Assembly: GCA_031272825.1 (NCBI GenBank)
Contig: JAISTE010000120.1
Location: forward strand, 1-52,157
Origin: Propionibacteriaceae bacterium
GTDB taxonomy: Bacteria; Actinomycetota; Actinomycetes; Propionibacteriales; Propionibacteriaceae
Direction: 5' to 3'
DNA: 52,157 bases
Positions 1 to 7,759 of the stretch are shown piece after piece. The position numbers and the translations under genes are program-made. Position 1 is the first letter of the stretch, and each line of letters starts with the position of its first letter. The notes under the pieces were generated by a model that made no database searches, was not told the origin of the DNA, and saw nothing but the letters and a program-made list of their open reading frames with translations.

Positions 1-914
1 CCGGTGATGGCCAGGAAGACGTCGTTGAGCGTCGGCGGCTCGGAGTAGACGCGCCGGTAGTCGATGTGTGCGTCGGCGAGCTTGTCGAGGAGTTGCCCCA
101 GCTGCACGCCGCCGGGTGCGACTGTGCAGCGCAAGGTGGTGCCGTCGAGCTGCGCCTTGGAAACGCCGGGAAGCGCGGCGATCAGATCGGCTGCCGTTTG
201 GGAGGGTTCAGTTAGCTCGATTTCGACGTGTTCACCGGCGTCGACCATGGCCTTGAGCTCCAGGTTGGTGCCGGTGGCCAGCGCTTTCCCGTGATCCATG
301 ATCATGATCCGCGTACAGATCTGCTCGACCTCCTCCATGTAGTGCGAGGTGTAGATGATCGTGGAGCCGTCGCGGCCCAGCTGCTGGATTCCTTCGAGTA
401 TCGCGTTGCGGCTTTGCGGATCGACGGCCACAGTCGGCTCGTCGAAGAAGATCAGCTCGGGCCGGTGGGCGATCCCGCAGGCGATGTTGAGGCGGCGGGC
501 CAAGCCGCCCGAGAGCTTCTTGGGGCGGAATTTCACGAAGTCTTTGAGTTCGACCATCTCGATGGCGGCGTCGACCAGTTCCTTGCGTTTTTGCTTCTCG
601 GGGACGTATAGGGAGCAGAAGTAGTCGATGTTCTCGCGCACGCTGAGCTCGGGGAAGACGGCGATGTCCTGCGGAACGACGCCGATGCGGCGCTTGAGGT
701 CGTAGCGCGTCGGGCTCATCGGCTCGCCGAAAAGCTCGATCTGACCCGAGTCGAAGGTGAGCAATTGCAAGATGCAGTTGATGGCCGTCGTCTTGCCTGA
801 GCCGTTGGGGCCGAGCAGGCCGAATATCTCACCGGCTTCGACGCTGAGATTGAAGTGGTCGAGGGCCACGAGCTCGCGGTAGCGCTTCACGAGATCGCTC
901 ACCTGAATCATCAT
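1..914 (-). CDS. ABC transporter ATP-binding protein (3' end outside window)
   Basis: ATP-hydrolysing subunit of an ABC exporter, probably of the drug/ABC-2 class, acting at the inner face of the membrane. Read on the minus strand from an ATG at 914 (a second ATG follows at once), about 304 codons are visible and the stop lies beyond position 1. Walker A GPNGSGKTT is at residues 35-43, the signature is LSGGLARR, and Walker B ends in FFDEP followed by TVAVDPQS. A C-terminal regulatory extension of the kind seen in DrrA/CcmA-like ATPases follows. The permease partner is expected off the left edge. The variant signature (LSGGLARR rather than LSGGMRRR or LSGGQ) fits the ABC-2 exporter group. The substrate cannot be told. 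Confidence 0.93.
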   Translation of the reverse strand, partial: MMIQVSDLVKRYRELVALDHFNLSVEAGEIFGLLGPNGSGKTTAINCILQLLTFDSGQIELFGEPMSPTRYDLKRRIGVVPQDIAVFPELSVRENIDYFCSLYVPEKQKRKELVDAAIEMVELKDFVKFRPKKLSGGLARRLNIACGIAHRPELIFFDEPTVAVDPQSRNAILEGIQQLGRDGSTIIYTSHYMEEVEQICTRIMIMDHGKALATGTNLELKAMVDAGEHVEIELTEPSQTAADLIAALPGVSKAQLDGTTLRCTVAPGGVQLGQLLDKLADAHIDYRRVYSEPPTLNDVFLAIT

Positions 915-1014
915 GGGCACAAGTTTGCTCGGTGCGGGCAAGCGGGGGAAGAGATTCCAAAGTTTGTGGTGGTACTTGGGCCGTCATCTAGCGCGCAGTC
1001 GCAGGATCTGAGGT

Positions 1015-1041
1015 CAAGGTGGGGGCACAATCCCAACCTTG
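1015..1041. terminator. possible hairpin terminator between sixA-like gene and ABC gene
   Basis: CAAGGT at 1015-1020 pairs with ACCTTG at 1036-1041, extended inwards by GGG/CCC. It sits just after the stop of the SixA-like gene on the minus strand. There is no clear T-run, so termination is only suggested. The rest of 915-1057 shows no gene. Confidence 0.35.
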
Positions 1042-1057
1042 TACCAAACAACTGCCC

Positions 1058-1546
1058 TCACGCGTTCGGCGTCGAGACCCTAACAAGCTCGCAGTTCCCG
1101 GGGACGGCGTCGGCCCAGTCTTCACCGATTTTGAGCACCGCGAGCGTGGCCGTCGGAAAGCGGCGGGAGACGAGGTCGCGCAAATCCGAGGGTTCGGCCA
1201 GCTCCCACACCAGCGACGACAAGGTCGGCTCATGCCCGACGATCAACAACGTATCCACCTCAGGGTCGAATACCTGCAGCTCGGTGATGATTTCGTCGGC
1301 CCAGGTGTCGTAGAGGGCGTCGGAAAACTCCTCGGCGGCGGCACTCGCCCCGCCGAGCTTGGCGTTCTCCCAAGTTTGCCGCGCGCGAACCGCCGATGAG
1401 CAAAGCACATAGTCGATCGGGTATTGGGCGAGGATTTTGCCCTGTTCGCGGGCTTGTTTCACCCCGCGCTCGGAAAGGGGACGGGAATGGTCGCCCCCTC
1501 CGAGATGCTCAGATTTCGCATGGCGCTCAACGAGCAAAGTCTTCAT
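1058..1546 (-). CDS. SixA-type phosphohistidine phosphatase (histidine phosphatase family)
   Basis: Predicted small histidine phosphatase of 162 residues, the usual size for SixA. The N-terminal RHAKSE motif (catalytic His9 flanked by Arg8) is followed by the DHSRPLSERG segment typical of SixA, and the second catalytic His lies in VGHEPTLSSL. Members remove phosphate from phosphohistidine proteins such as HPt domains or PTS components; the true partner here is unknown. It is transcribed divergently from ispE, with 84 bp between the two starts. The family assignment is clear from motifs; the substrate is inferred. Confidence 0.88.
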   Translation of the reverse strand: MKTLLVERHAKSEHLGGGDHSRPLSERGVKQAREQGKILAQYPIDYVLCSSAVRARQTWENAKLGGASAAAEEFSDALYDTWADEIITELQVFDPEVDTLLIVGHEPTLSSLVWELAEPSDLRDLVSRRFPTATLAVLKIGEDWADAVPGNCELVRVSTPNA

Positions 1547-1630
1547 GGCCTCAGCCTAATGGAGGAAAGACGGCGCAAATCCCCCGGGTTGGGCGGTGAT
1601 ATATGTGCTTGCAAGGTAGAGAATGGAACC

Positions 1631-2515
1631 ATGATTCGTGTCGAGGCACCCGGGAAGTTGAATCTGGCGCTGCGCGTCGGATCCAAGCGGATGGACGGTT
1701 ACCACCCGCTCAACATCGTGTTCCAGGCGGTCTCCGTCTATGACGTCCTGGAGGCTGAGAACGCCCCCGAGGGGGTCTTCGAGTTGTCGGTTTCCGGCCC
1801 GCAAGCGCATTTGGTTCCGACCGACGACAGCAACCTCGCCATCAAAGCCGCCCGGCTGCTGGCCGGGCCGGGGCACGGGGTTCGGATGCGGATCGCCAAG
1901 GAGATTCCGGTCACGGGCGGCATGGCCGGGGGTTCGGCCGATGCCGCCGCGGCGCTGGTTGCCTGCAACGAGCTGTGGGGGTTGGGCTTGGGCCACCTAG
2001 AGCTTTTGTCCCTGGGAAAGGAACTGGGGGCGGACGTTCCTTTCGTGGTTTTCGGGGGAACTGCGTTGGGCGTCGATAGGGGGGACGAACTAACTGAAGT
2101 ACCTAGCCGAGGCCGCTTCCACTGGGCGCTGGCATTCTCCGATTCCGAGCTTTCGACCCCGGCGGTATTTAGCGAATTCGATTCCCTGTGCCCAGGTTCG
2201 TTCGAGCCGCCCGCGGTTCCGCAAGCGCTGCTGGACGCCTTGGCCGCCGGGGATGTCTACGCGTTGGCTGACGCCCTGCAAAACGACTTGCAGGAATCGG
2301 CCCTGAGGTTAAAGCCGAACCTGCGCTCCCTGATGGAATCGCGCAAGCTGATCGGCGCGCTGGCCGCGCTGGTCTCTGGCTCAGGGCCCACGGTCGCCTT
2401 CTTGATGCGCGACGAAGACGCCGCCCAACGTGCAGTAACAGGCCTGCGAGCCCTGCCGGGAGTGCGCGACGCCATGGCCGTCTACGGCCCGGTCGCCGGT
2501 GCGGAGATTGTGTAG
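1631..2515 (+). CDS. ispE: 4-diphosphocytidyl-2-C-methyl-D-erythritol kinase
   Basis: Phosphorylates CDP-methylerythritol at the 2-OH in the non-mevalonate (MEP) isoprenoid pathway, in the cytosol. 294 residues, normal for IspE. The N-terminal APGKLNLAL segment carries the catalytic Lys9; the GHMP-kinase phosphate loop PVTGGMAGGSADAAA lies at about 93-107, and GADVPF supplies the catalytic Asp135. The open frame extends further upstream, but the ATG at 1631 gives the conserved IspE N terminus, and an extended -10-like TGATATAT lies at 1597-1604. The ribosome site is weak. Converges on the small lipoprotein gene with adjoining stops. Confidence 0.95.
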   Translation: MIRVEAPGKLNLALRVGSKRMDGYHPLNIVFQAVSVYDVLEAENAPEGVFELSVSGPQAHLVPTDDSNLAIKAARLLAGPGHGVRMRIAKEIPVTGGMAGGSADAAAALVACNELWGLGLGHLELLSLGKELGADVPFVVFGGTALGVDRGDELTEVPSRGRFHWALAFSDSELSTPAVFSEFDSLCPGSFEPPAVPQALLDALAAGDVYALADALQNDLQESALRLKPNLRSLMESRKLIGALAALVSGSGPTVAFLMRDEDAAQRAVTGLRALPGVRDAMAVYGPVAGAEIV

Positions 2516-2692
2516 CTAGGGGAATATGTGGGCTTGCCGTCCCCAGGTTTGAATGGTCTTGTTATCGCTCATCTGGTTCTTCTCAACAGCCTTGTAGTAG
2601 TCGGATTCGAGGATTTCGCCTGTGTATGGCTCGGCGGTGCAGCCAATCATCCCTAGGGTCAGTATTAGCCCGATCACTTCCCTGGCGCGCAT
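2516..2692 (-). CDS. small putative lipoprotein, 58 residues
   Basis: Short protein starting MRAREVIG with a hydrophobic stretch ending in MIGC, a plausible lipobox, followed by about 40 polar residues. A longer frame begins at 2785, but the ATG at 2692 has an AAGGAG ribosome site five bases upstream, which decides the start. No family is recognised. Its stop abuts the stop of ispE. It may be a true small lipoprotein or a decayed remnant; 2693-2966 upstream holds only the inverted-repeat element described separately. Confidence 0.55.
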   Translation of the reverse strand: MRAREVIGLILTLGMIGCTAEPYTGEILESDYYKAVEKNQMSDNKTIQTWGRQAHIFP

Positions 2693-2850
2693 GGCGTCTC
2701 CTTGATATTGCTCCGAGCCGTTCGGCTCTTCCAACGTGGCCGTTAAGGAGGCCATTCCGGGGAAGGAATAGGGGTACTCAACCACAGGACGGGAGGGGCG
2801 GGGAACCGGGTGGGGATAAGTGGATAGGGGAGGGCAGGGCGCTCAAAGCA

Positions 2851-2954
2851 AAGATCGTGAACGCAATTTGGGCTGGCGGGCTCGCAACGTTTGCGTTTTC
2901 TGCTGAGAATGTAAACAGTAGCTCCGTTCAGCCCGGAAAAGCGTTCACGATCTT
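2851..2954. repeat. long-stem inverted-repeat element with internal hairpin
   Basis: AAGATCGTGAACGC at 2851-2864 is matched by its exact reverse complement at 2941-2954. Inside, GGGCT and AGCCC near the stem ends can extend the pairing, and GTTT/AAAC with TTCT/AGAA form an inner hairpin. It lies 12 bp past the stop of the TetR gene and ahead of the small lipoprotein on the same strand, so it could terminate or process that transcript. A MITE-like origin is also possible; I see no clear target-site duplication. Confidence 0.6.
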
Positions 2955-2966
2955 GCGAAAGAGCGG

Positions 2967-3620
2967 TTACGGCTCTACTGGAAGGCGGTCCAGGCCGTTC
3001 CAGAGCAGAGAGACGCAGTACTTGGCCACTTGTTCCTTGGTGTAGCCCGCCGTGTTGCGGCCCGAGCCCCACCAGCGGGTGGCTAGTTCGATGGCGCCGA
3101 CGATGATGTGCGTATAGAGCTGGATGGAGGTGTCGTCGTGGCCGTATTTCTTCAGTACTCTGCCGAAGGCGGCGGCCAGTGTCGAGGAGAATTCGCCGAG
3201 CAGGGAGGACCACCACAGGTTTCCTTCCAGGGAGGGGTGCTCGAAGCTCATCGGGTAGCGGGCGATGATCTGGAAGCCCATCGGATGTTCCTCGGCGTAG
3301 TCGAGGACGGCCATGGTGGTGCGTTCCAGAAGCTGGTACAGGTCGTCGAAGCTTTCCTCGACGGCTTCTAGCGTGGACTCGGTGAGAAACTCGATCTCCC
3401 CGCGGACGACGGCCTCGTACAGACCTTCTTTATCGGTGAAGTGGTCGTAGATGATGGGCTTTGAGATGCCGGCGAGCTCGGCAACGTGCTCGATAGAGGT
3501 TCCGTAGTAACCGCGTTGCGCGAAGGCCACGCGGGCCACGTCGATCAGTTGTTGGTGACGATCAGCTCGGCGCATCCTGCGCTTGGGGGTCTTCTTGGCC
3601 CCGGTTTCCCCTCGTGTCAA
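2967..3620 (-). CDS. TetR/AcrR family transcriptional regulator
   Basis: DNA-binding repressor of about 217 residues. The N-terminal helix-turn-helix is the classical TetR type (VAELAGISKPIIYDHFTDKEGLY), followed by an alpha-helical ligand and dimer domain. Two starts are possible: ATG at 3647 without a ribosome site, and TTG at 3620 preceded five bases upstream by GGAGGAG; I chose the TTG. A candidate operator lies at 3655-3674. No divergent target gene sits immediately upstream, so autoregulation and distant targets are likely. Ligand unknown. Confidence 0.88.
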   Translation of the reverse strand: MTRGETGAKKTPKRRMRRADRHQQLIDVARVAFAQRGYYGTSIEHVAELAGISKPIIYDHFTDKEGLYEAVVRGEIEFLTESTLEAVEESFDDLYQLLERTTMAVLDYAEEHPMGFQIIARYPMSFEHPSLEGNLWWSSLLGEFSSTLAAAFGRVLKKYGHDDTSIQLYTHIIVGAIELATRWWGSGRNTAGYTKEQVAKYCVSLLWNGLDRLPVEP

Positions 3621-3654
3621 GGTAACTCCTCCAGTCGGTGGTTTCATCCAAATA

Positions 3655-3674
3655 AACCTACGTACTAGGAGGTT
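3655..3674. promoter_or_regulatory. candidate operator of the TetR regulator
   Basis: AACCT at 3655-3659 and AGGTT at 3670-3674 form an inverted repeat, with CCTA-N5-TAGG (3657-3669) nested inside. It is placed 35 bp upstream of the preferred TTG start, a usual site for autoregulation by TetR proteins. Binding is inferred from position and symmetry only. Confidence 0.4.
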
Positions 3675-3730
3675 ATCAGCAAATCCACCGATAGGGGAGG
3701 GTAATCCGACATTCTTCGTATGGCCGATGG

Positions 3731-3757
3731 CAACTTGTTTCGTCTTTCAGCAAGTTG
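3731..3757. other. small hairpins upstream of the tRNA-like gene
   Basis: CAACTTG (3731-3737) pairs with CAAGTTG (3751-3757), and a second small hairpin CCCT/AGGG follows at about 3762-3774. The stretch 3675-3821 has no convincing coding frame. These hairpins could belong to a leader or terminator; nothing decides. Confidence 0.3.
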
Positions 3758-3821
3758 GCCTCCCTACGGAAGGGTTGTTTCGAGTTTGGGCACCTAATGC
3801 CGTAGGCTTGGCCTGGTTCGA

Positions 3822-3900
3822 TCCCCGGTTGGTCTTCCGGCAGGGCCCGCCTGACTTTGAATCAGGATTAGCGAAGTGCGTTCGACTCGCACCCGGGGAA
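3822..3900 (+). tRNA. tRNA-Gln(UUG)-like gene with unusual geometry
   Basis: A 79-base cloverleaf can be drawn. The acceptor TCCCCGG (3822-3828) pairs fully with CCGGGGA (3893-3899), with A3900 as discriminator. The anticodon arm CCTGA-CTTTGAA-TCAGG gives anticodon TTG, and the T arm is GTGCG-TTCGACT-CGCAC. The D stem GGTC/GGCC is possible, but two bases instead of one separate it from the anticodon stem and the variable region is nine bases, both atypical for glutamine tRNA. CCA is not encoded. It may be a functional extra isoacceptor, a degenerate copy or a tRNA-like RNA. The U1-A72 pair resembles tRNA-Gln. Confidence 0.6.
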
Positions 3901-3949
3901 CAAACGAAATAGGCGCGCCGCAGGCGCGCCTATTTCGTTTGTTCCCCGG
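3893..3949. terminator. 27-bp perfect palindrome overlapping the tRNA 3' end
   Basis: Bases 3893-3919 and 3923-3949 are exact reverse complements around the three-base loop GCA. The arms carry GGCGCGCC next to the loop and the tRNA acceptor sequence CCGGGGAA at the outer end, so the whole 3' acceptor strand of the tRNA-like gene belongs to the hairpin. It is a strong candidate terminator in either direction, but it would compete with acceptor-stem folding. Confidence 0.75.
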
Positions 3950-4051
3950 ATCTTGCCCAGCACCTACTGCACTCCCCACTCCAAATGGCACTATCTCCCC
4001 GTGCCACCGGCCAAAGATGTTGACCCCGGGTATCCTTCGGAAAGATTCTTA

Positions 4052-4069
4052 CTCTGTCGTGGCACAGAG
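4052..4069. promoter_or_regulatory. inverted repeat in the leader of the hexitol PTS operon
   Basis: CTCTGT-N6-ACAGAG forms a perfect inverted repeat 21 bp ahead of the mtlA start, and ACAGAG recurs at 4076-4081. A -35-like TTGACC lies at 4020-4025. It could be an operator for the PRD activator or a catabolite regulator, or an RNA hairpin; inference only. Confidence 0.35.
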
Positions 4070-4090
4070 GCCATGACAGAGAGGTTTGAC

Positions 4091-5449
4091 ATGAAGCAAT
4101 ATGTGCAACGCGCCGGACGCTTCCTTTCATCAATGGTGATGCCCAACATCGGTGCTTTCATCGCGTGGGGGCTGATTGCGGCGCTCTTCATTCCGGACGG
4201 CTGGCTGCCGAACGAAAACTTTGCGACGCTCGTCGATCCGATGCTCAAGTACCTGATCCCCATCCTCATCGCCTATACGGGCGGGTATGTGGTGGCCAAG
4301 CAGCGCGGCGCGGTTGTCGGCGCGGTGGCGGCGATGGGCGTCATTATCGGTGCGGATATTCCGATGATCTTGGGCGCGATGATCATGGGCCCGGTGGGCG
4401 GCTTGGCAATCAAGTGGTTCGACAAGGCCGTCGAGGGCAAGATCAAGTCCGGCTTCGAGATGCTGGTCAACAACTTTTCGGCGGGGATCATCGGCGGGCT
4501 GCTGGCTCTGGTCGGGACGCTGGTGATCAAGCCGTTCTGCGAGTGGCTGACGGCCGCGCTCGGGGCCGGGGTCGGCTTCTTGGTTGAACACGGGTTGCTG
4601 CCGCTGGCGGCGGTGTTCGTCGAACCTGCCAAGGTGCTGTTTCTGAATAACGCCATCAACCACGGTATTTTCACGCCGCTTGGAGTTGAACAGGTGGCGA
4701 GCGCGGGCCGTTCGATCTTCTTCATGATCGAGTCGAACCCCGGCCCCGGGCTGGGCCTGCTGTTGGCGTACTGCATCGTCGGCAAGGGCATGGCGAGGGC
4801 GAGCGCCCCGGGTGCGATCATCGTGCAGTTCCTGGGCGGCATCCACGAGATCTACTTCCCGTACATCATGATGAACCCCATCTCCATCCTGGGCCCGATC
4901 GTCGGCAACATCTGCTCAATCTTCATCCTGCAGACCTTCGGCGGCGGCCTGGTTGCGGCTGCTTCCCCAGGTTCGATCTTCGCCGAGCTTGCCATGACGC
5001 CCAAGGACGCCTTCGGTGTGAACATTTCGGCCATCGCGTTCTCGGCCATCGTCTCGTTCGCGGTCTCGGCTGCCTTGCTCAAGTTCTTCGGCAAGGAGGG
5101 CGATCTCGATGCGGCCACTTCCAAGGTCAGCGAGAACAAGGCCGAATCCAAGGGTCTGGTTTCCGGGGCGGTTCGCCGGATCGTGTTCGCGTGCGATGCT
5201 GGGATGGGTTCGTCGGCCATGGGTGCGACGATGCTGCGCAAGAAGCTGGCCGGTGCCGGCCGCGCGGACGTCGAGGTTCTGCACTCGGCGGTGGGCGAGA
5301 TTCCCGAAGACGCCGACATCATCGTCACGCACGAGGAGCTGGCCGAGCGGGCTCGCAAGGCGCGGCCCGGGGTGAGGGTGGTGGCGATCACCAACTTCAT
5401 GGCCGCTCCCGAATACGATCAGCTAGCCAAGGAATTGCAGCCGGCATGA
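4091..5449 (+). CDS. mtlA: PTS mannitol-type transporter subunit IICB
   Basis: Membrane permease and phosphotransferase that imports a hexitol and phosphorylates it at C1. 452 residues: the N-terminal IIC domain (about 1-335) has several membrane segments and the mannitol-type motif GGIHEIYFPYI, and the C-terminal IIB domain carries phospho-Cys368 in CDAGMGSS. No IIA domain is fused; it is encoded by mtlF downstream. The frame is open from 3953, but the ATG at 4091 has AGAGG seven bases upstream, while the ATG at 4073 has its purine stretch too close. First gene of a five-gene overlapping operon. The family is mannitol; glucitol or other hexitols remain possible. Confidence 0.93.
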   Translation: MKQYVQRAGRFLSSMVMPNIGAFIAWGLIAALFIPDGWLPNENFATLVDPMLKYLIPILIAYTGGYVVAKQRGAVVGAVAAMGVIIGADIPMILGAMIMGPVGGLAIKWFDKAVEGKIKSGFEMLVNNFSAGIIGGLLALVGTLVIKPFCEWLTAALGAGVGFLVEHGLLPLAAVFVEPAKVLFLNNAINHGIFTPLGVEQVASAGRSIFFMIESNPGPGLGLLLAYCIVGKGMARASAPGAIIVQFLGGIHEIYFPYIMMNPISILGPIVGNICSIFILQTFGGGLVAAASPGSIFAELAMTPKDAFGVNISAIAFSAIVSFAVSAALLKFFGKEGDLDAATSKVSENKAESKGLVSGAVRRIVFACDAGMGSSAMGATMLRKKLAGAGRADVEVLHSAVGEIPEDADIIVTHEELAERARKARPGVRVVAITNFMAAPEYDQLAKELQPA

Positions 5450-7326
5450 TCACCAAACGTCAGGCCAGCCTCCTTACCGAGCTGTTGGCGAGCGAAACAC
5501 CTCTCCCGGCTGCGTGGCTTGCCGCGCGCCTGGGGGTGTCCAGGCGGACGGTCTTCCGCGAACTGGAACCCCTAACTTCCTCGCTCGCTGATTTCTCGGT
5601 TTCGCTGGAGGCTGTGCCTGGCCAGGGCTTTCGGCTCATCGGCTTACCCGACGCCCTGGAGCGGCTTAGCAGCGAGTGTTCAGCCATCTTGGTACCCCAA
5701 GACAAGCTTCCCGAGCTACTTGAGCTGCTGCTCGAATCCGATGCCCCGCGGCCGCTTTCGTGGTTCGCCTCCCGCTTGCAGGTCGGCGATGCGGCGGCAT
5801 TGCTCAAGCGGGCCGAGCAGCGGCTGGCCGGGTTCGGGCTCACTGTCGAGCGCAAGCCGGGTGCCGGTGTGCGGGTCGACGGCCTGGAGCTGGGCTGGCG
5901 GCAAGCGCTCGGTTCGTGCGTGATCGGCGTGGGCCGCCCCGGATCGGGATCCGGGGACGGTAACGGAGACGGGGTCACCGTTCCCGCCGAACTTGCACAG
6001 GCTGCTAGCTGGATGACCACCGAATCGGTCGAGCAGCTTTACCGCTACATTCTCGCTTCTGTCCGACGGGTGCACGAAGGCAAGACCATCGCCGAAGGCC
6101 GCGGCATCGCCAGGTTCGCCGAGCAGGCGGTCGAGATCTCCGCGCTCTATCCCGAACTGGCTAGCCAGGGCGAACTTGAGGCGCTCACGCTGATCTTGGC
6201 CGCTTCTCGGCGCAACGATCGCGAGGGCGTCGACGATCCGCGGATGCGCGCTTGGGCGTTTCGCCTCATCGAGGCCTTCGACGCCGAGCTCGCCCCGCTG
6301 CTCAAGCTCGACGACGACCTGGTGGACGGCCTGACCCTCCACCTTTCGCCCTTGCTAGTCCGCGTCAAGAATCACATCGAGCTGCCCGACGTCCTGGGTA
6401 AGGGCCTGGCCGAAAGCTACCCCGAGCTGGTGGCACGCACCGCCGCCGCATCCCGGGTGCTGTGCGAGCTGCCGCCTGCCGAGCTCTCGTTCCTGGCCAC
6501 CCACTTCGGCGCGGCCCTGAGCCGTCTCGATCTCAGCAGCGGGCGCATGGCCTACGTGGGCGTGATGTGCTTGAGCGGCATCGGCAGCTCCTACATGCTG
6601 GCCACTGGCCTGCGCCAGCGCTTCGGAGCTAGAGCTCGCTTCGAGATCTGCGAACCCGGCTGCGACTACGGCGTATTCGACATGCTCGTCTCCACCGTCC
6701 CGATCGAGGCCGCAGTTCCCGTCGTGCAGGTGGGCCCGATCCTGGACGCCGAATCGGCCGTCCGTGTGGATGCGGCGCTCGGCGATACGATGGCCAGCCC
6801 GAGCGCAACCGCCGCCCAACTGCTGCAATCGCGCTCAACCCAATCGCGGCTGCTTCTCGACGACATCGACGCCATCATCTCCGGGTTCACCGCCGCCAGC
6901 GTCGACCCGGATGAGAGCATCGAGAAGCTGTTTGGCATTGCCGGGAAGATGTTCGGCCAAAGCGCCGACGCTCAACTACAGATCGCCAAGGCGCTGGCGG
7001 CTCGCGAACAGCAATCCACCCAGGTGATCCCCGAGCTCGGCATCGCGCTGCTGCACTGCGCGGCCCCCGTAGATAAGCCCGCGTTTGCACTTATCAACCC
7101 GCAATCCGGCGAGTTCACGAGCGCCAAGCTGCAAGGAATCAAAGCCGCGGTGGTAATGCTGATTCCCAGCCATTCAGAGCGCGCACGCACCGAGCTGATG
7201 GGACGGATCAGCTCGGCCCTAATCCTCGACGAACGTTTCTTGGGTGCCATCCGGGCCCAGGACGAAGCCACTGTAAAGAACCTGCTGCAGCGGCTGCTGC
7301 ACGATTTCCTCGAACAACAGAAATGA
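5446..7326 (+). CDS. mtlR: PRD-containing transcriptional activator, MtlR-like
   Basis: PTS-controlled regulator of 626 residues. Order of parts: an N-terminal helix-turn-helix (about 1-60, LAARLGVSRRTVFREL), two PTS regulation domains (about 180-400, with HLSPLL and THFGAAL motifs), a IIB-Gat-like domain with Cys375 (CLSGIGSS), and a IIA-like C terminus with the conserved His537 in LGIALLHC. This is the MtlR plan, in which phosphorylation by PTS proteins sets activity. It starts in the mtlA stop (ATGA overlap), so it is translated with the transporter. Probably activates this operon when the substrate is being imported. Confidence 0.9.
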   Translation: MITKRQASLLTELLASETPLPAAWLAARLGVSRRTVFRELEPLTSSLADFSVSLEAVPGQGFRLIGLPDALERLSSECSAILVPQDKLPELLELLLESDAPRPLSWFASRLQVGDAAALLKRAEQRLAGFGLTVERKPGAGVRVDGLELGWRQALGSCVIGVGRPGSGSGDGNGDGVTVPAELAQAASWMTTESVEQLYRYILASVRRVHEGKTIAEGRGIARFAEQAVEISALYPELASQGELEALTLILAASRRNDREGVDDPRMRAWAFRLIEAFDAELAPLLKLDDDLVDGLTLHLSPLLVRVKNHIELPDVLGKGLAESYPELVARTAAASRVLCELPPAELSFLATHFGAALSRLDLSSGRMAYVGVMCLSGIGSSYMLATGLRQRFGARARFEICEPGCDYGVFDMLVSTVPIEAAVPVVQVGPILDAESAVRVDAALGDTMASPSATAAQLLQSRSTQSRLLLDDIDAIISGFTAASVDPDESIEKLFGIAGKMFGQSADAQLQIAKALAAREQQSTQVIPELGIALLHCAAPVDKPAFALINPQSGEFTSAKLQGIKAAVVMLIPSHSERARTELMGRISSALILDERFLGAIRAQDEATVKNLLQRLLHDFLEQQK

Positions 7327-7333
7327 GCACCCC

Positions 7334-7759
7334 ATGAAAGTACTCGATCCCAAGAACATCATCACCGGGCTTCCATCCGAGCCGCGTGACGACGCCATCC
7401 GCCGCTGCGGGCACCTGCTCGCCGATAGCGGATATGTGGGCGATGACTACATAGAAGGCATGGTTAGGCGCAACCGTTCCACGTCCGTCGCCATCGGTAA
7501 CGCCATCGCCATCCCGCACGGTGAAAACGCCGACAAGGACAAGATCCTGCACACCGGGCTGTGCGTGCTCACCTATCCGGACGGTATCGACTGGGACGGC
7601 CAGCAGGTCAAGCTGGTGATCGGCATCGCCGCCCAGGGCGACGAACACATGGACTTCCTGGTACGCATCGCCGAGACGTTCGCCGACGAGGCCGTCGTAC
7701 ACCAGGTGTGTTCGGATGCCGGGGCCGAGCGCATCTACGAGCTACTGGGGGACAAGTGA
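7334..7759 (+). CDS. mtlF: PTS mannitol-type transporter subunit IIA
   Basis: Soluble phosphocarrier that passes phosphate from HPr to the IIB domain of MtlA. 141 residues, standard for a free IIA-Mtl. The active site is His62 in NAIAIPHGE. It begins seven bases after mtlR and overlaps the next gene by GTGA, so it is part of the same transcript. Separate IIA and IICB proteins are the Gram-positive arrangement. Confidence 0.93.
   Translation: MKVLDPKNIITGLPSEPRDDAIRRCGHLLADSGYVGDDYIEGMVRRNRSTSVAIGNAIAIPHGENADKDKILHTGLCVLTYPDGIDWDGQQVKLVIGIAAQGDEHMDFLVRIAETFADEAVVHQVCSDAGAERIYELLGDK

Noticed and set aside
3812..3828. CCTGG-TTCGATC-CCCGG looks like a tRNA T arm just before the tRNA-like gene, hinting at a permuted or second tRNA.
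   Set aside because: The stem has a mismatch and no matching acceptor or anticodon arm is found upstream; it overlaps the 5' acceptor strand of the 3822 gene.
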